From NCBI GenBank assembly GCA_040779335.1, contig JBFONV010000004.1, positions 434,001 through 498,000 on the forward strand: a DNA stretch of 64,000 nucleotides, read 5' to 3'. A program made the position numbers and the translations under genes. The notes under the pieces were generated by a model. The model made no database searches. It was not told the origin of the DNA and saw only the letters and a list, made by a program, of their open reading frames with translations. Shown here in pieces: positions 1-7,274 of the stretch. Each line of letters starts with the position of its first letter. Positions within the stretch are counted from its first letter, which is position 1. The DNA comes from JBFONV01 sp040779335. Its GTDB lineage: Bacteria; Pseudomonadota; Gammaproteobacteria; Enterobacterales; Alteromonadaceae.

Positions 1-353
1 TGTACGTCTTCAGTGACATTTTTACCATCAAGAATAATCGCTTTTTGGGCGCGATTTCTAAGCGCTGTATGCAAGACTGCGCGATCTTCTGTACTATTAA
101 TGCGTTCCCCTGAGAGCATTTTTTGACGCCAACCTTCAACATCACATTCTTTGGCTAATGCAATCAAGGCGCTAAGGGTTTTATCGCTGATCAGGTTTTT
201 TGAATAATCTAAAAGGAATGGGGGTAACTTGATGGAAAACTTATTGAAACGCCCGCTATCTTTCGCAAACAATTCACTCATATGTTGTTGCTTCATCTCT
301 TTAGCATGAGCTTCAAGTGCTTGCCAACTAGGAAGTGATGTTCTTGGATTCAT
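1..353 (-). CDS. pgi: Glucose-6-phosphate isomerase, N-terminal part (runs off the window)
   Basis: Interconverts glucose-6-phosphate and fructose-6-phosphate in glycolysis and gluconeogenesis, in the cytoplasm. Only the first 117 codons lie in the window. The reading from the ATG at 353 gives the typical Pgi start: a WQALEAH stretch, SELFAKDSGRF, LLDYSKNLI, then SGERINSTEDRAVLHTALRN, which is the conserved N-terminal block of bacterial Pgi. It has no partner on this side and is divergent from the lipoprotein gene at 842. No promoter could be assigned with confidence. The identity rests on remembered family sequence and is close to certain; the catalytic part is outside the window. Confidence 0.93.
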   Translation of the reverse strand, partial: MNPRTSLPSWQALEAHAKEMKQQHMSELFAKDSGRFNKFSIKLPPFLLDYSKNLISDKTLSALIALAKECDVEGWRQKMLSGERINSTEDRAVLHTALRNRAQKAIILDGKNVTEDV

Positions 354-642
354 GTATATTTCCATTTATTGTCTGTTAATAAGCAATAGTGATAAGGGTC
401 ATCGAACAAATATACTCTCAGTTGAAAATTAAGATCACATTCGTATGCAAAAAACTATTTTCCGCGCTAATGCCACTGTATGCAAGCAAGTAATATTTCA
501 TTGTCCCTTTCATTCTAACTTTCTTTGCCGTTAGTTTTACTCAATGCTCACCTAGGTAAGAACTTATACCAATTGAATTAATGGCTTGAGTTCTGCGCTG
601 GTCAACTCATTATTTCACATGGTATTGCTCATAAGCGTTAGT

Positions 643-670
643 ATGTAAAGAAATGTAAAGTAATGTAAAA
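643..670 (+). promoter_or_regulatory. Triple GTAAA-N5-GTAAA array, CpxR-type box candidate
   Basis: Three ATGTAAAR words start at 643, 653 and 663, exactly 10 bp apart, so the GTAAA cores lie on one face of the helix. GTAAA-N5-GTAAA is the known recognition pattern of the envelope-stress regulator CpxR. The array sits in the 488-bp gap between pgi (minus) and the lipoprotein gene at 842 (plus), about 170 bp upstream of the latter. The repeat is seen directly; the regulator is inferred. The rest of the gap (354-642 and 671-841) shows no other clear structure. Confidence 0.4.
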
Positions 671-841
671 GCGCGCTTAGCGTTGGAACTTTATACGTTA
701 GCATAACTCTACTCTCCGAAATCAATCAAGCAATTAACTAATGAAAATCAGCTAGATAGTTGAGGAGTTTTTACGGCCAAAATTTATTGATTTTTTACCT
801 TTGCATGAAACGAAAATTAGCGTAAACCCAAGGAATTTTAA

Positions 842-2305
842 ATGATAAACAGAAACTTATCGATGTGTTGCCCTCACAATCCAATCAATTTTGGGTTATT
901 AGCAACAATATTATTAACAGGACTATCGGCATGTGGTGGCGGTAGTTCAGATTCGGGCGAGGGATATTTTAAAATCTATAACGCATCGACTAACGCACCT
1001 GATATTTATTTAACGATTGAAGACAGTGATGAAATTGAAAAACGCTATTCAGGGATTGGTTATGGTGAGTCTGCGGGGTATTACAGTTATTCACCTGACA
1101 CTTATTCTGTTGAGCTTGCGTGGCAAGATGGTGATAACAGTTATGATGCGATTGTTTATCAAGATAACTTAAAAGTGAGCGATGAAGAAGTGCAGCTTGT
1201 GGTGGTGACGGGGGATATTAATCAACCTAATGTACTGACATTTCAATATCAAGATGAAGATCCCGACGATGACGAGGATCAATTTACTTTGCGGTTTTTA
1301 AATGTGCATCAAAGCGCGGAAGCGGTTGACGTTTATATGTCTAAAGAAGATGAAACGTTCAATGAAGCGGTTCTTGTTGGGGCATATAGTTATGGTGAAT
1401 TGTCACCAAGCCATTATTTTGATATCGATAATTATAAATTTTATTTAACGAGCGCGGGTAGTACTGAAGTATTGTATGAATCTGAGGAAATTGCGTATAG
1501 CTATACCACGCAATACATTATGGTCATTCGGGAAAATATCGGCCCTGGAGACTCCCCATTTACGTTAGATAAATTATCTAAATCTACCAGTACAGTAACA
1601 TATCCAGACGAAGACTCAGGCGCTGAGTATCGAGTATATAACGGTTTAATACCACATGAATTAATGCCTAGCTATAGTGGTTTCTTTGATTTGTATATCG
1701 ATAGTATTGATGATTCACCCGAGGTGGCGGCATTGGCGCAGGGAGAATTCAGTGAGTCTATTTCCATGCCCTTTGGTGACTATAGTCTCGATTTAACGAA
1801 CGCTGGAGAGTCGAGTGCATTCGCCAAAAATCACCTGCTTAGTTTAAGTCCAAATTCAGATAAAACCGTATTTTTTTACACGACAGAAGAAACCGAAGAC
1901 GATGACGGTGATGATAACATTGAAGAAGAAACAACCTTATATGTTAATCACTTAGTGACGGATAATAACAATCAGATCAGCTTATACAACCATCAGGTAA
2001 AAATTATTAATTTAATTCAAGATGATGATTTTGGTGGCGTAACGGTTGCTTTCGTACGCAGCAACGAAACCATAGATACCGCGGCTAACAGCTTATACAA
2101 CACGCGGTTAACGCCAATGTCAGTGTCATTGCTAAACAATACTTACGATGTTTATATTGTTGCAGAGGTTGATGATAGTGACTTGATTTTGGCAGCGACA
2201 CAAATAACTCTAAGCGAAGACAGTGGTAATTTATTTTTAGTGCTTGAACAAGATCCCGTATCAAGTACTGGCTACAAATTAACTTTTGCAGCGCAAAGTG
2301 AATAA
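842..2305 (+). CDS. DUF4397-type secreted lipoprotein
   Basis: A 487-residue protein with a lipoprotein signal: a hydrophobic stretch at residues 18-30 ends in the lipobox LSAC with Cys31, followed by GGGSSDSGEG. The mature part is made of similar beta-rich segments beginning near residues 40, 147, 262 and 384, each with a pattern like FxxYNAS..APDIYL or RFLNVHQSAEAVDVYM. This is typical of DUF4397 domains. It is very acidic, with Asp/Glu runs near residues 140 and 355. It should be an envelope lipoprotein of unknown function. The ATG at 842 has an AAGGA ribosome site 8 bp upstream. It is monocistronic with a terminator at 2382. The DUF assignment is by pattern, without a profile search. Confidence 0.72.
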   Translation: MINRNLSMCCPHNPINFGLLATILLTGLSACGGGSSDSGEGYFKIYNASTNAPDIYLTIEDSDEIEKRYSGIGYGESAGYYSYSPDTYSVELAWQDGDNSYDAIVYQDNLKVSDEEVQLVVVTGDINQPNVLTFQYQDEDPDDDEDQFTLRFLNVHQSAEAVDVYMSKEDETFNEAVLVGAYSYGELSPSHYFDIDNYKFYLTSAGSTEVLYESEEIAYSYTTQYIMVIRENIGPGDSPFTLDKLSKSTSTVTYPDEDSGAEYRVYNGLIPHELMPSYSGFFDLYIDSIDDSPEVAALAQGEFSESISMPFGDYSLDLTNAGESSAFAKNHLLSLSPNSDKTVFFYTTEETEDDDGDDNIEEETTLYVNHLVTDNNNQISLYNHQVKIINLIQDDDFGGVTVAFVRSNETIDTAANSLYNTRLTPMSVSLLNNTYDVYIVAEVDDSDLILAATQITLSEDSGNLFLVLEQDPVSSTGYKLTFAAQSE

Positions 2306-2381
2306 CGCTTACTTACTCCATTAACTGCTTTATAAGTGGTGACATAAGCTTTTATTTGGGCGTCTATGCGTGCTCTTAAGC

Positions 2382-2414
2382 AAGCCCTTGAGTTTAAATA
2401 CTAAGGGGCTTTTT
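2382..2414 (+). terminator. Rho-independent terminator after the lipoprotein gene
   Basis: AAGCCC (2382-2387) pairs with GGGCTT (2406-2411), with two more A-T pairs inside around one bulged G, and is followed by a short T run. It lies 77 bp after the stop codon at 2305 and closes a single-gene transcript. Confidence 0.6.
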
Positions 2415-2528
2415 ATCACTATTATTTTGCTCAATTCTGATCGACACGTTCAGGGGGATTAGAAACTTAGATATCCAGCAGAGTATTTTGAGGTATTTAA
2501 CACAGCAGCAAGGCAATGTTGTATGGTT

Positions 2529-2578
2529 GTGCGTTATAGCGCACGTTGACAATAAAAAACTTGTGCGCTATAACGCAC
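2529..2578. promoter_or_regulatory. Promoter clamped by two palindromic operators, upstream of the XRE-cupin gene
   Basis: GTGCGTTATAGCGCAC (2529-2544) and its exact reverse complement GTGCGCTATAACGCAC (2563-2578) are 34 bp apart start to start. Each is itself an imperfect palindrome. Between and inside them is a near-consensus sigma-70 promoter on the plus strand: TTGACA (2546-2551), a 17-bp spacer, and TATAAC (2569-2574). The first box abuts the -35 element and the second contains the -10. Transcription would start near 2581, giving a leader of about 26 nt. The arrangement fits repression, most simply autoregulation by the XRE protein at 2607; the identity of the binder is inferred. Confidence 0.75.
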
Positions 2579-2606
2579 ATCCAAGGGCAAAATTAAATAT
2601 AAATAA

Positions 2607-3188
2607 ATGAAAGAACAAATCAACGACATTATTGGCAAAAAGCTTAAAAAAGCCCGAAAAAATAAAGGTTGGAGCCTTGAGCGTACTGCGAATAATACCG
2701 GCGTATCAAAAGCAATGTTAGGACAAATTGAACGAGGTGAATCAAGTCCTACTATTACTACGCTATGGAAAATAGCCAGTGGTTTACAACAATCATTTTC
2801 ATCCTTTATTACTGACGAAAATGAAGCGGGTACGGTTGCTCAAAGCATTGTTGCCAATTTTCCCGATGCAAAAGGCATTCATTTTGAAACTATATTTTCT
2901 TATCAAGACGATGTTGCAATGGAAATGTATCAATTAACCATTGCGGGTAATTATGAACATCAGGCCAGTGCCCATACCCCCGGTGTCATCGAACATATCA
3001 TTGTTAAACAAGGCAATATTAGTATTTGGTTCAATGAGCAGTGGCATCATTTATCTGCGGGACAAGTGATACGTTTTAACGCTGACCAACCGCATGTATA
3101 TGCCAACCAACATGACCAAGTAGCAATAATTGAAGATATTATTTGTTATTCTCAACAAGGGAAAAAAACCTGCGATGAACAAAAGTAA
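2607..3188 (+). CDS. XRE-family regulator with C-terminal cupin
   Basis: A 193-residue cytoplasmic DNA-binding protein. Residues 8-63 form an XRE helix-turn-helix (IGKKLKKARKNKGWSLERTA, then GVSKAMLGQIERGESSPTITTLWKIASGL). Residues about 100-180 are a cupin barrel (EHIIVKQGNISIWFNEQWHHLSAGQVIRFNADQPHVY) that probably binds a small ligand. This architecture often controls the adjacent transporter. The gene overlaps the AzlC gene by 14 bp, so the regulator and the AzlC/AzlD exporter form one operon. Twin palindromes over its promoter suggest autorepression relieved by an amino-acid-like effector. The ATG at 2607 has no strong ribosome site (only AAGGG about 20 bp upstream). The ligand is unknown. 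Confidence 0.85.
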   Translation: MKEQINDIIGKKLKKARKNKGWSLERTANNTGVSKAMLGQIERGESSPTITTLWKIASGLQQSFSSFITDENEAGTVAQSIVANFPDAKGIHFETIFSYQDDVAMEMYQLTIAGNYEHQASAHTPGVIEHIIVKQGNISIWFNEQWHHLSAGQVIRFNADQPHVYANQHDQVAIIEDIICYSQQGKKTCDEQK

Positions 3189-3891
3189 GGCCAATAAAAC
3201 GGCGATCATAAAGGGGGTTTTAGATATGTTGCCGTTTTCTCTGGCGGTACTCCCATGGGGAATTTTAGTGGGATCTTTAGCCATTCAACAAGGGTTTACT
3301 GTATGGGATGCACAGTTGATGTCGGCATTAGTATATGCAGGAGCGGCGCAACTAGTTGCGATAGAGTTGATCAGTAATAATGCTTCATTGCTGACATTAA
3401 TGGTAACTATTTTTGTCATCAGCTCACGCCATTTTTTATATGGTTTAACCTTAAGAGATAAACTGAGTAAATTACCCAATAAAACGCGTATCGCAACTGG
3501 GTTTGCGCTCACTGATGAGTTATTTGCTTTGTCTGGTCACGCTAGAGCCTTTACTAGCCCTATACGCATTCGTTACGGACTTGCTGCTGGTTTTAGTTTT
3601 TATATTGCATGGAATTGTTGGACATTTATTGGCATAGTTGCTGGTTCATATTTACCTGATCTAACCGATATAGGCTTAGATTTTGCTATTGCAGTAACGT
3701 TTATATCGTTAGTGATCCCCAGTATTAAATCCGTCTCAATTGCCGCGGCCGTAATAACATCAGGGGTGTCAGCAACCATACTCAATATTGCCAATATCGA
3801 ACTGGAATTAATTATTTCTGCACTACTGGGGATGACGGTTGGCTATTTATTTTCTTTTATGGAAAAGACTAAAGTAGCAGATAAAATATGA
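3175..3891 (+). CDS. azlC: AzlC-family amino-acid exporter, large subunit
   Basis: A 238-residue inner-membrane protein with several hydrophobic segments. It carries the AzlC/YgaZ family pattern: LPFSLAVLPWGILVGSLAIQQG near the N terminus, SALVYAGAAQLVAIELI at residues 40-57, and SSRHFLYGLTL. With the AzlD-type small subunit it exports branched-chain amino acids (AzlCD in Bacillus, YgaZH in E. coli for valine). The ATG at 3175 was chosen over an in-frame start at 3130: it keeps only a 14-bp overlap with the regulator gene and begins at the family's usual position. The downstream azlD overlaps by ATGA. The substrate here is inferred from the family. Confidence 0.85.
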   Translation: MNKSKANKTAIIKGVLDMLPFSLAVLPWGILVGSLAIQQGFTVWDAQLMSALVYAGAAQLVAIELISNNASLLTLMVTIFVISSRHFLYGLTLRDKLSKLPNKTRIATGFALTDELFALSGHARAFTSPIRIRYGLAAGFSFYIAWNCWTFIGIVAGSYLPDLTDIGLDFAIAVTFISLVIPSIKSVSIAAAVITSGVSATILNIANIELELIISALLGMTVGYLFSFMEKTKVADKI

Positions 3892-4208
3892 CAACACTGA
3901 CTATAGTACTACTAGCGAGTATTACCTTTATAACCCGCTATTTTTTTATACACCCTAAACTACCAATCACGCTTAATCAACGTATGCAAAAGTTTCTCAG
4001 CTATAGTGCACCATCGGTATTGACGGCGATTTGGGTACCTATAATTTTAACTAAGCAACATCAGTTAGTGATGAGCTTATCGAGTCCTTACTTATGGGGG
4101 GCGTTGGTTGCTATGCTGGTCGCTTGGCGAACAAAAAGTATTTATTTTACCGCGTTAGGAGGAGGCAGTGTATTCGTCTTTATCTCCATTTTTATGGAGA
4201 GTCAATAA
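3888..4208 (+). CDS. azlD: AzlD-family amino-acid exporter, small subunit
   Basis: A 106-residue protein with four hydrophobic segments. It shows the family's ITFITRYFFI start, a polar loop with SYSAPSVLTAIWVPIIL, and a C-terminal WRTKSIYFTALGGG segment. It is the small partner of AzlC in the inner membrane. Its ATG overlaps the azlC stop codon (ATGA at 3888), so translation is coupled and the two subunits are made together. The length matches the 100-110 residues usual for AzlD/YgaH. It is the last recognisable member of the regulator-exporter operon. Confidence 0.85.
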   Translation: MTTLTIVLLASITFITRYFFIHPKLPITLNQRMQKFLSYSAPSVLTAIWVPIILTKQHQLVMSLSSPYLWGALVAMLVAWRTKSIYFTALGGGSVFVFISIFMESQ

Positions 4209-4223
4209 ACAAGAAGATACAAA

Positions 4224-4280
4224 ATGAAACGTAATGATTTATGGTGTTTGGTGAAAACAGTTAAAGTGAGCGTAGATTAA
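4224..4280 (+). CDS. Possible 18-codon ORF abutting the next gene
   Basis: An ATG at 4224 opens an 18-codon frame whose TAA (4278-4280) directly touches the ATG of the next gene at 4281. An AAGAAG purine run lies about 8 bp before this ATG, whereas the gene at 4281 has no visible ribosome site of its own. It may serve translational coupling, or may be chance. The peptide matches nothing I know. Confidence 0.25.
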   Translation: MKRNDLWCLVKTVKVSVD

Positions 4281-4643
4281 ATGATTGAGCGACTGTCAAA
4301 AATATCTAAAATATTGATGCCTTACCGATGGTTGTCATTTGTTTTGCTTGGCGTGTTTTTGGCGGTGATTATATACGTAAATTTATATTTGCCATTGTCT
4401 GAACAGAATTTGTATAACTTACCCTGTCTATTAGCCATTATTTGGATTGCCGCGTTTAATGTCGCCATTGCTATTTTTGATAAGGCCCCCGTAGAACCCG
4501 CTGAAAAACAATCTTTTTTTGCACGTTTAAAAGGGCGGTTAACGCGTTTTTTCTACTATATTATCGTCTTTGGCTTTATTATTTTAACGTTAGCCATAAT
4601 TTTACTAAGTCTAAGGTTTTTAGGGATTTTGTCTCGTTTTTAA
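4281..4643 (+). CDS. Small inner-membrane protein of unknown function
   Basis: A 120-residue protein with three likely membrane segments: residues 18-37 (WLSFVLLGVFLAVIIYVNLY), 46-66 (LLAIIWIAAFNVAIAIFD) and 90-113 (YYIIVFGFIILTLAIILLSLRF). A basic loop near residues 78-90 (FFARLKGRLTRF) should face the cytoplasm. I do not recognise the family. It follows azlD by 72 bp, may be read through from that operon, and precedes a DUF3465 gene. No enzymatic motif is visible. Codon use looks like that of its neighbours, so it is probably a real gene. Confidence 0.6.
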   Translation: MIERLSKISKILMPYRWLSFVLLGVFLAVIIYVNLYLPLSEQNLYNLPCLLAIIWIAAFNVAIAIFDKAPVEPAEKQSFFARLKGRLTRFFYYIIVFGFIILTLAIILLSLRFLGILSRF

Positions 4644-4675
4644 TATGATAACAATAAATTAACTCAGTATATTGT

Positions 4676-4957
4676 ATGAAAGCATCTGGTATCGTTGTGC
4701 GTGTATTAAGTGATGATTTAAACGGTAGTCATCATCAACGTTTTATTGTCAAAGTCTCGGCTAATAAAGAGGTACTGGTCATTCATAATATTGATATTGC
4801 TCGGCGTATTCCTAATTTAAAAGCAGGCGATAAGGTCGAGTTTTCAGGGCACTATATTTGGAATAATCAGGGAGGAATGGTGCACTGGACTCATATTGAC
4901 CCACACGGCGAGCATAACAATGGATGGATAAAACATCATGGTAAAATTTACCAATAA
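4676..4957 (+). CDS. DUF3465 family protein
   Basis: A 93-residue protein with the full DUF3465 pattern: GIVVRVLSDDLNGSHHQRFIV at the start, HNIDIARRIPNLKAGDKVEFSGHYIWN in the middle, and the hallmark GGMVHWTHIDPHGEHNNGWIKHHGKIYQ at the end. It is rich in histidine. The family resembles a small OB-like beta barrel and often carries an export signal. This copy starts directly at the domain, so it may be cytoplasmic unless the start is wrong. Function is unknown. It lies 32 bp after the small membrane protein, plausibly in the same transcript. Confidence 0.8.
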   Translation: MKASGIVVRVLSDDLNGSHHQRFIVKVSANKEVLVIHNIDIARRIPNLKAGDKVEFSGHYIWNNQGGMVHWTHIDPHGEHNNGWIKHHGKIYQ

Positions 4958-4985
4958 GGACGCGAACAATCATGTTAGCGCCCTT
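4956..4985. terminator. Hairpin between convergent genes
   Basis: AAGGACGC (4956-4963) faces GCGCCCTT (4978-4985) with one mismatch, and AACA/TGTT pairs inside. It lies in the 38-bp gap between the converging DUF3465 and DUF4399 genes. There is no clear U tract, so terminator function is a weak inference. Confidence 0.3.
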
Positions 4986-4995
4986 AATCGCATTG

Positions 4996-5424
4996 TTACT
5001 CTACGGTAATCGTAATTTTTTCAGAAATAACGGCAGGATTGTGAGGCACATGCATGTGATTGCCCAGAATAAGCTGCAGGGTGTGTTTACCCGGAGTTAA
5101 TTCAATGGTTTTTTCAGTTTGTCCACCACCAAAGTGCATCACTTCTTTCCCCATAGGTTTATCTAGTGCCGGTAAGTTTCCGTCAATGATCAGATGGTGA
5201 TGACCGGTTTTTGCTTTTTCTATACCCGCTGGTGAAACACCCATGCCTTTGAGTCCAAATTTAACGGTGACAGGACTTGTTACGACCGAGCCGTTTGCTG
5301 GGGAGATAATATAGAGTTCGGCGTCTTTTGGTGCTTCACTTCTGATGATGCTATCAGTTGCCTGTGCAGACATAGCTAGTAATGACAGCGCACTTAATAA
5401 CGTGATTTTAAGTAATTTGTTCAT
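4996..5424 (-). CDS. DUF4399 periplasmic protein
   Basis: A 142-residue exported protein. Residues 1-23 are a signal peptide (KLLKITLLSALSLLAMSAQA, cleavage after AQA). The rest is a DUF4399 domain: LYIISPANGSVVTSPVTVKFGLKGMGVSPAG, then TGHHHLIIDGNLP, GKEVMHFGGGQTE and LTPGKHTLQLILGNHMHVPHNPAV. The many conserved His and Met residues suggest metal binding, but no function is established. The start at 5424 was chosen over 5460 because GAGGT lies just upstream and the signal peptide then begins correctly. It appears monocistronic. Confidence 0.82.
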   Translation of the reverse strand: MNKLLKITLLSALSLLAMSAQATDSIIRSEAPKDAELYIISPANGSVVTSPVTVKFGLKGMGVSPAGIEKAKTGHHHLIIDGNLPALDKPMGKEVMHFGGGQTEKTIELTPGKHTLQLILGNHMHVPHNPAVISEKITITVE

Positions 5425-5581
5425 GTTTACCTCATTAAATTGTTCTAATTGTTTTCTCAAGTGTAGCAGAAACAGTTTGCCGCTAGGAAAACGATATAGC
5501 GACTATTTAGCTATTTGAAAATAAAGGTTATTCTGATAAGTTGGTTAATAACTATGTAGATAATAATTGAAAGGACAAAAA

Positions 5582-5944
5582 ATGCATAAAGATGATTTAG
5601 TTAATGCGCTATTTTCGGCAGTCGATGATAAAAATGTCGAGGCATTTTTGCATTTTATGGAGAAAAATTGTTGTTTTCGATTTGGTAATTTGCCATCAGC
5701 CAACGGCTTGGAGGAGATTAAAAACTTTGTTGGCGCTTTTTTTGATTCGATCCATGGCCTTAAGCATGAAATAACTGAGTCATGGCAAGTTCCTGATGGT
5801 ATTGTTTGTCACGGCACAGTCACCTATACCCGTCATGATATGTCAGTTTTATCGGTTCCTTTTGCCAATATTATAAAAATGAATGATGGCAAGATATATG
5901 ACTATCTTATCGTTGCTGATACCTCACAATTGTATGCGCTTTAA
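5582..5944 (+). CDS. NTF2-like / SnoaL-like fold protein
   Basis: A 120-residue cytoplasmic protein of the NTF2-like fold: an N-terminal helix (DLVNALFSAVDDKNVEAFLHFM), then CCFRFGNLPSANGLEEIKNFVGAFFDSI, and a beta sheet ending NIIKMNDGKIYDYLIVADTSQLYAL. Such proteins range from SnoaL-like enzymes to binding proteins; no catalytic residue can be assigned. The ATG at 5582 with AAAGGA upstream was preferred over the TTG at 5567. A second coding-like stretch follows the stop codon in another frame (about 5952-6026), hinting that the gene once ended later. Confidence 0.65.
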   Translation: MHKDDLVNALFSAVDDKNVEAFLHFMEKNCCFRFGNLPSANGLEEIKNFVGAFFDSIHGLKHEITESWQVPDGIVCHGTVTYTRHDMSVLSVPFANIIKMNDGKIYDYLIVADTSQLYAL

Positions 5945-6247
5945 CGGCGCAAAATCCTAATGAAGCGAATCAAGCCATTTTAGATAAAGTGGAACATATT
6001 TTTAAAAAGGTAACACTTGATAGGTAAGCAAATTTTAGCGCTGATTCTCTTTCACATTTACCTAAAAAGCCGAATTAGAATCAGTGATTAGGCCGTTTGT
6101 AATTGGTTAATAACCAATAAGTTAAGATACGTACCTATTCAAATGAATTCAAGTTAGTTTGTTGTTGCTAACGATTCAAGATCCGACTAACCTGTATTAA
6201 AGGTCGGTCAATTGGTCGATTGAATAATAGGAAAACATGAGGACGCG
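5945..6247. other. Intergenic region with a 17-bp palindrome and a coding-like remnant
   Basis: From about 5952 to 6026 one frame reads TAQNPNEANQAILDKVEHIF and a few more residues before a stop; this frame is not that of the preceding gene. ATTGGTTAATAACCAAT at 6102-6118 is a perfect palindrome with 8-bp arms, a possible operator for the EAL gene at 6248. Nothing else was recognised. Confidence 0.3.
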
Positions 6248-7015
6248 ATGGATAAACCTTCAGATTATCAGGAATTATCATGCAAACAATGCCTTGAAAA
6301 TATAGAACTCGGTTTTGATTTTACTATGGCGTTCCAACCCATTATTGATTGTTCTACTAAACAAATTTTTGGTTACGAAGCCTTAGTGCGTGGGCTAGGT
6401 AATGAATCAGCGTTTTCCATTATTTCTCAGGTTACAGACAAAAATCGCTATCGTTTTGATCAACTCTGTCGTATTAAAGCTATTTCATTAGCAGCAAAGT
6501 TGGAAATAAAGTCTATGGTGAGTATTAACTTTTTACCCAATGCTGTATATCGCCCTGAACGTTGTATTCGTACAACACTAGAAGCGGCTAAAACGTATAA
6601 TTTCCCTGTCGAACAAATAATGTTTGAATTTACTGAAGTTGAAAAAGTAGAGGATACTCAACACATTTCGCGTATTGTTGAGTATTACAATAAATTAGGC
6701 TTTAAAACTGCCATCGATGACTTTGGCTCAGGATATTCTGGGCTAAATCTTATCGCAGACTTTCAGACTGATATTGTTAAACTCGATATGGAGTTAATCC
6801 GAAATATTGATAACGATCCGAGACGACAAATTATTGTCAAAAATAACATGATGATGTTCGAACAGCTTGGTATAACAGTGCTTGCTGAAGGTATTGAGAC
6901 TGAAGGCGAAATGCAGTTTTTACGTGATATCGGGGTTAATTTAATGCAAGGTTATTATTTTGCTAAACCCGGCTTTGAGTCGCTACCAGAAGTCGACTTT
7001 AGCCTCCTGTCTTAA
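6248..7015 (+). CDS. EAL-domain cyclic-di-GMP phosphodiesterase
   Basis: A 255-residue stand-alone EAL domain that should hydrolyse c-di-GMP to pGpG in the cytoplasm. Catalytic landmarks are intact: EAL at residues 44-46 (FGYEALVRG), the Asn of SINFLPNA, the Glu-containing MFEFTEVE, the metal-binding DDFGSGYSGL near residue 158, IVKLDMELI, and LAEGIETEGEM with the terminal QGYYFAKP. There is no sensor domain beyond about 25 N-terminal residues, where two Cys (SCKQC) stand out. The ATG at 6248 has GAGG upstream. It is monocistronic. A GGDEF enzyme at 30.4 kb and a riboswitch near 35.4 kb belong to the same signalling network. Confidence 0.9.
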   Translation: MDKPSDYQELSCKQCLENIELGFDFTMAFQPIIDCSTKQIFGYEALVRGLGNESAFSIISQVTDKNRYRFDQLCRIKAISLAAKLEIKSMVSINFLPNAVYRPERCIRTTLEAAKTYNFPVEQIMFEFTEVEKVEDTQHISRIVEYYNKLGFKTAIDDFGSGYSGLNLIADFQTDIVKLDMELIRNIDNDPRRQIIVKNNMMMFEQLGITVLAEGIETEGEMQFLRDIGVNLMQGYYFAKPGFESLPEVDFSLLS

Positions 7016-7044
7016 TTAAGCATTAAAAATTAAACGGCAAAAAT

Positions 7045-7085
7045 AAATCCCCAATACTTATATGAAAATTAAATATTGGGGATTT
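7045..7085. terminator. Bidirectional terminator between the EAL gene and the trp operon
   Basis: AAATCCCCAATA (7045-7056) pairs perfectly with TATTGGGGATTT (7074-7085), a 12-bp stem with a 17-nt loop. Read on the minus strand it is followed by a T-rich ATTTATTTTTG stretch. It probably ends the trp transcript and also the EAL transcript. Confidence 0.6.
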
Positions 7086-7274
7086 CTTAGCAGTGACTTT
7101 CTTTCTATTAAGCTAGGGTCTGTTGATTTTTCATTTTAGTCTCTGCTATAGGTTAATTTTAAAGATAACAAGGTGAAAAATGTGCATTTGGAGCAACCAA
7201 ACTTTACATTAAGTGCCTTAATAGTCGTCTTTTTCAAGTGCAACAGCGTTACAAACTGAAATATCAACAGCCCC

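Noticed and set aside
3130..3174. Upstream extension of azlC to 3130
   Set aside because: It would overlap the regulator gene by 59 bp and adds residues not found in the family; the ATG at 3175 fits better.
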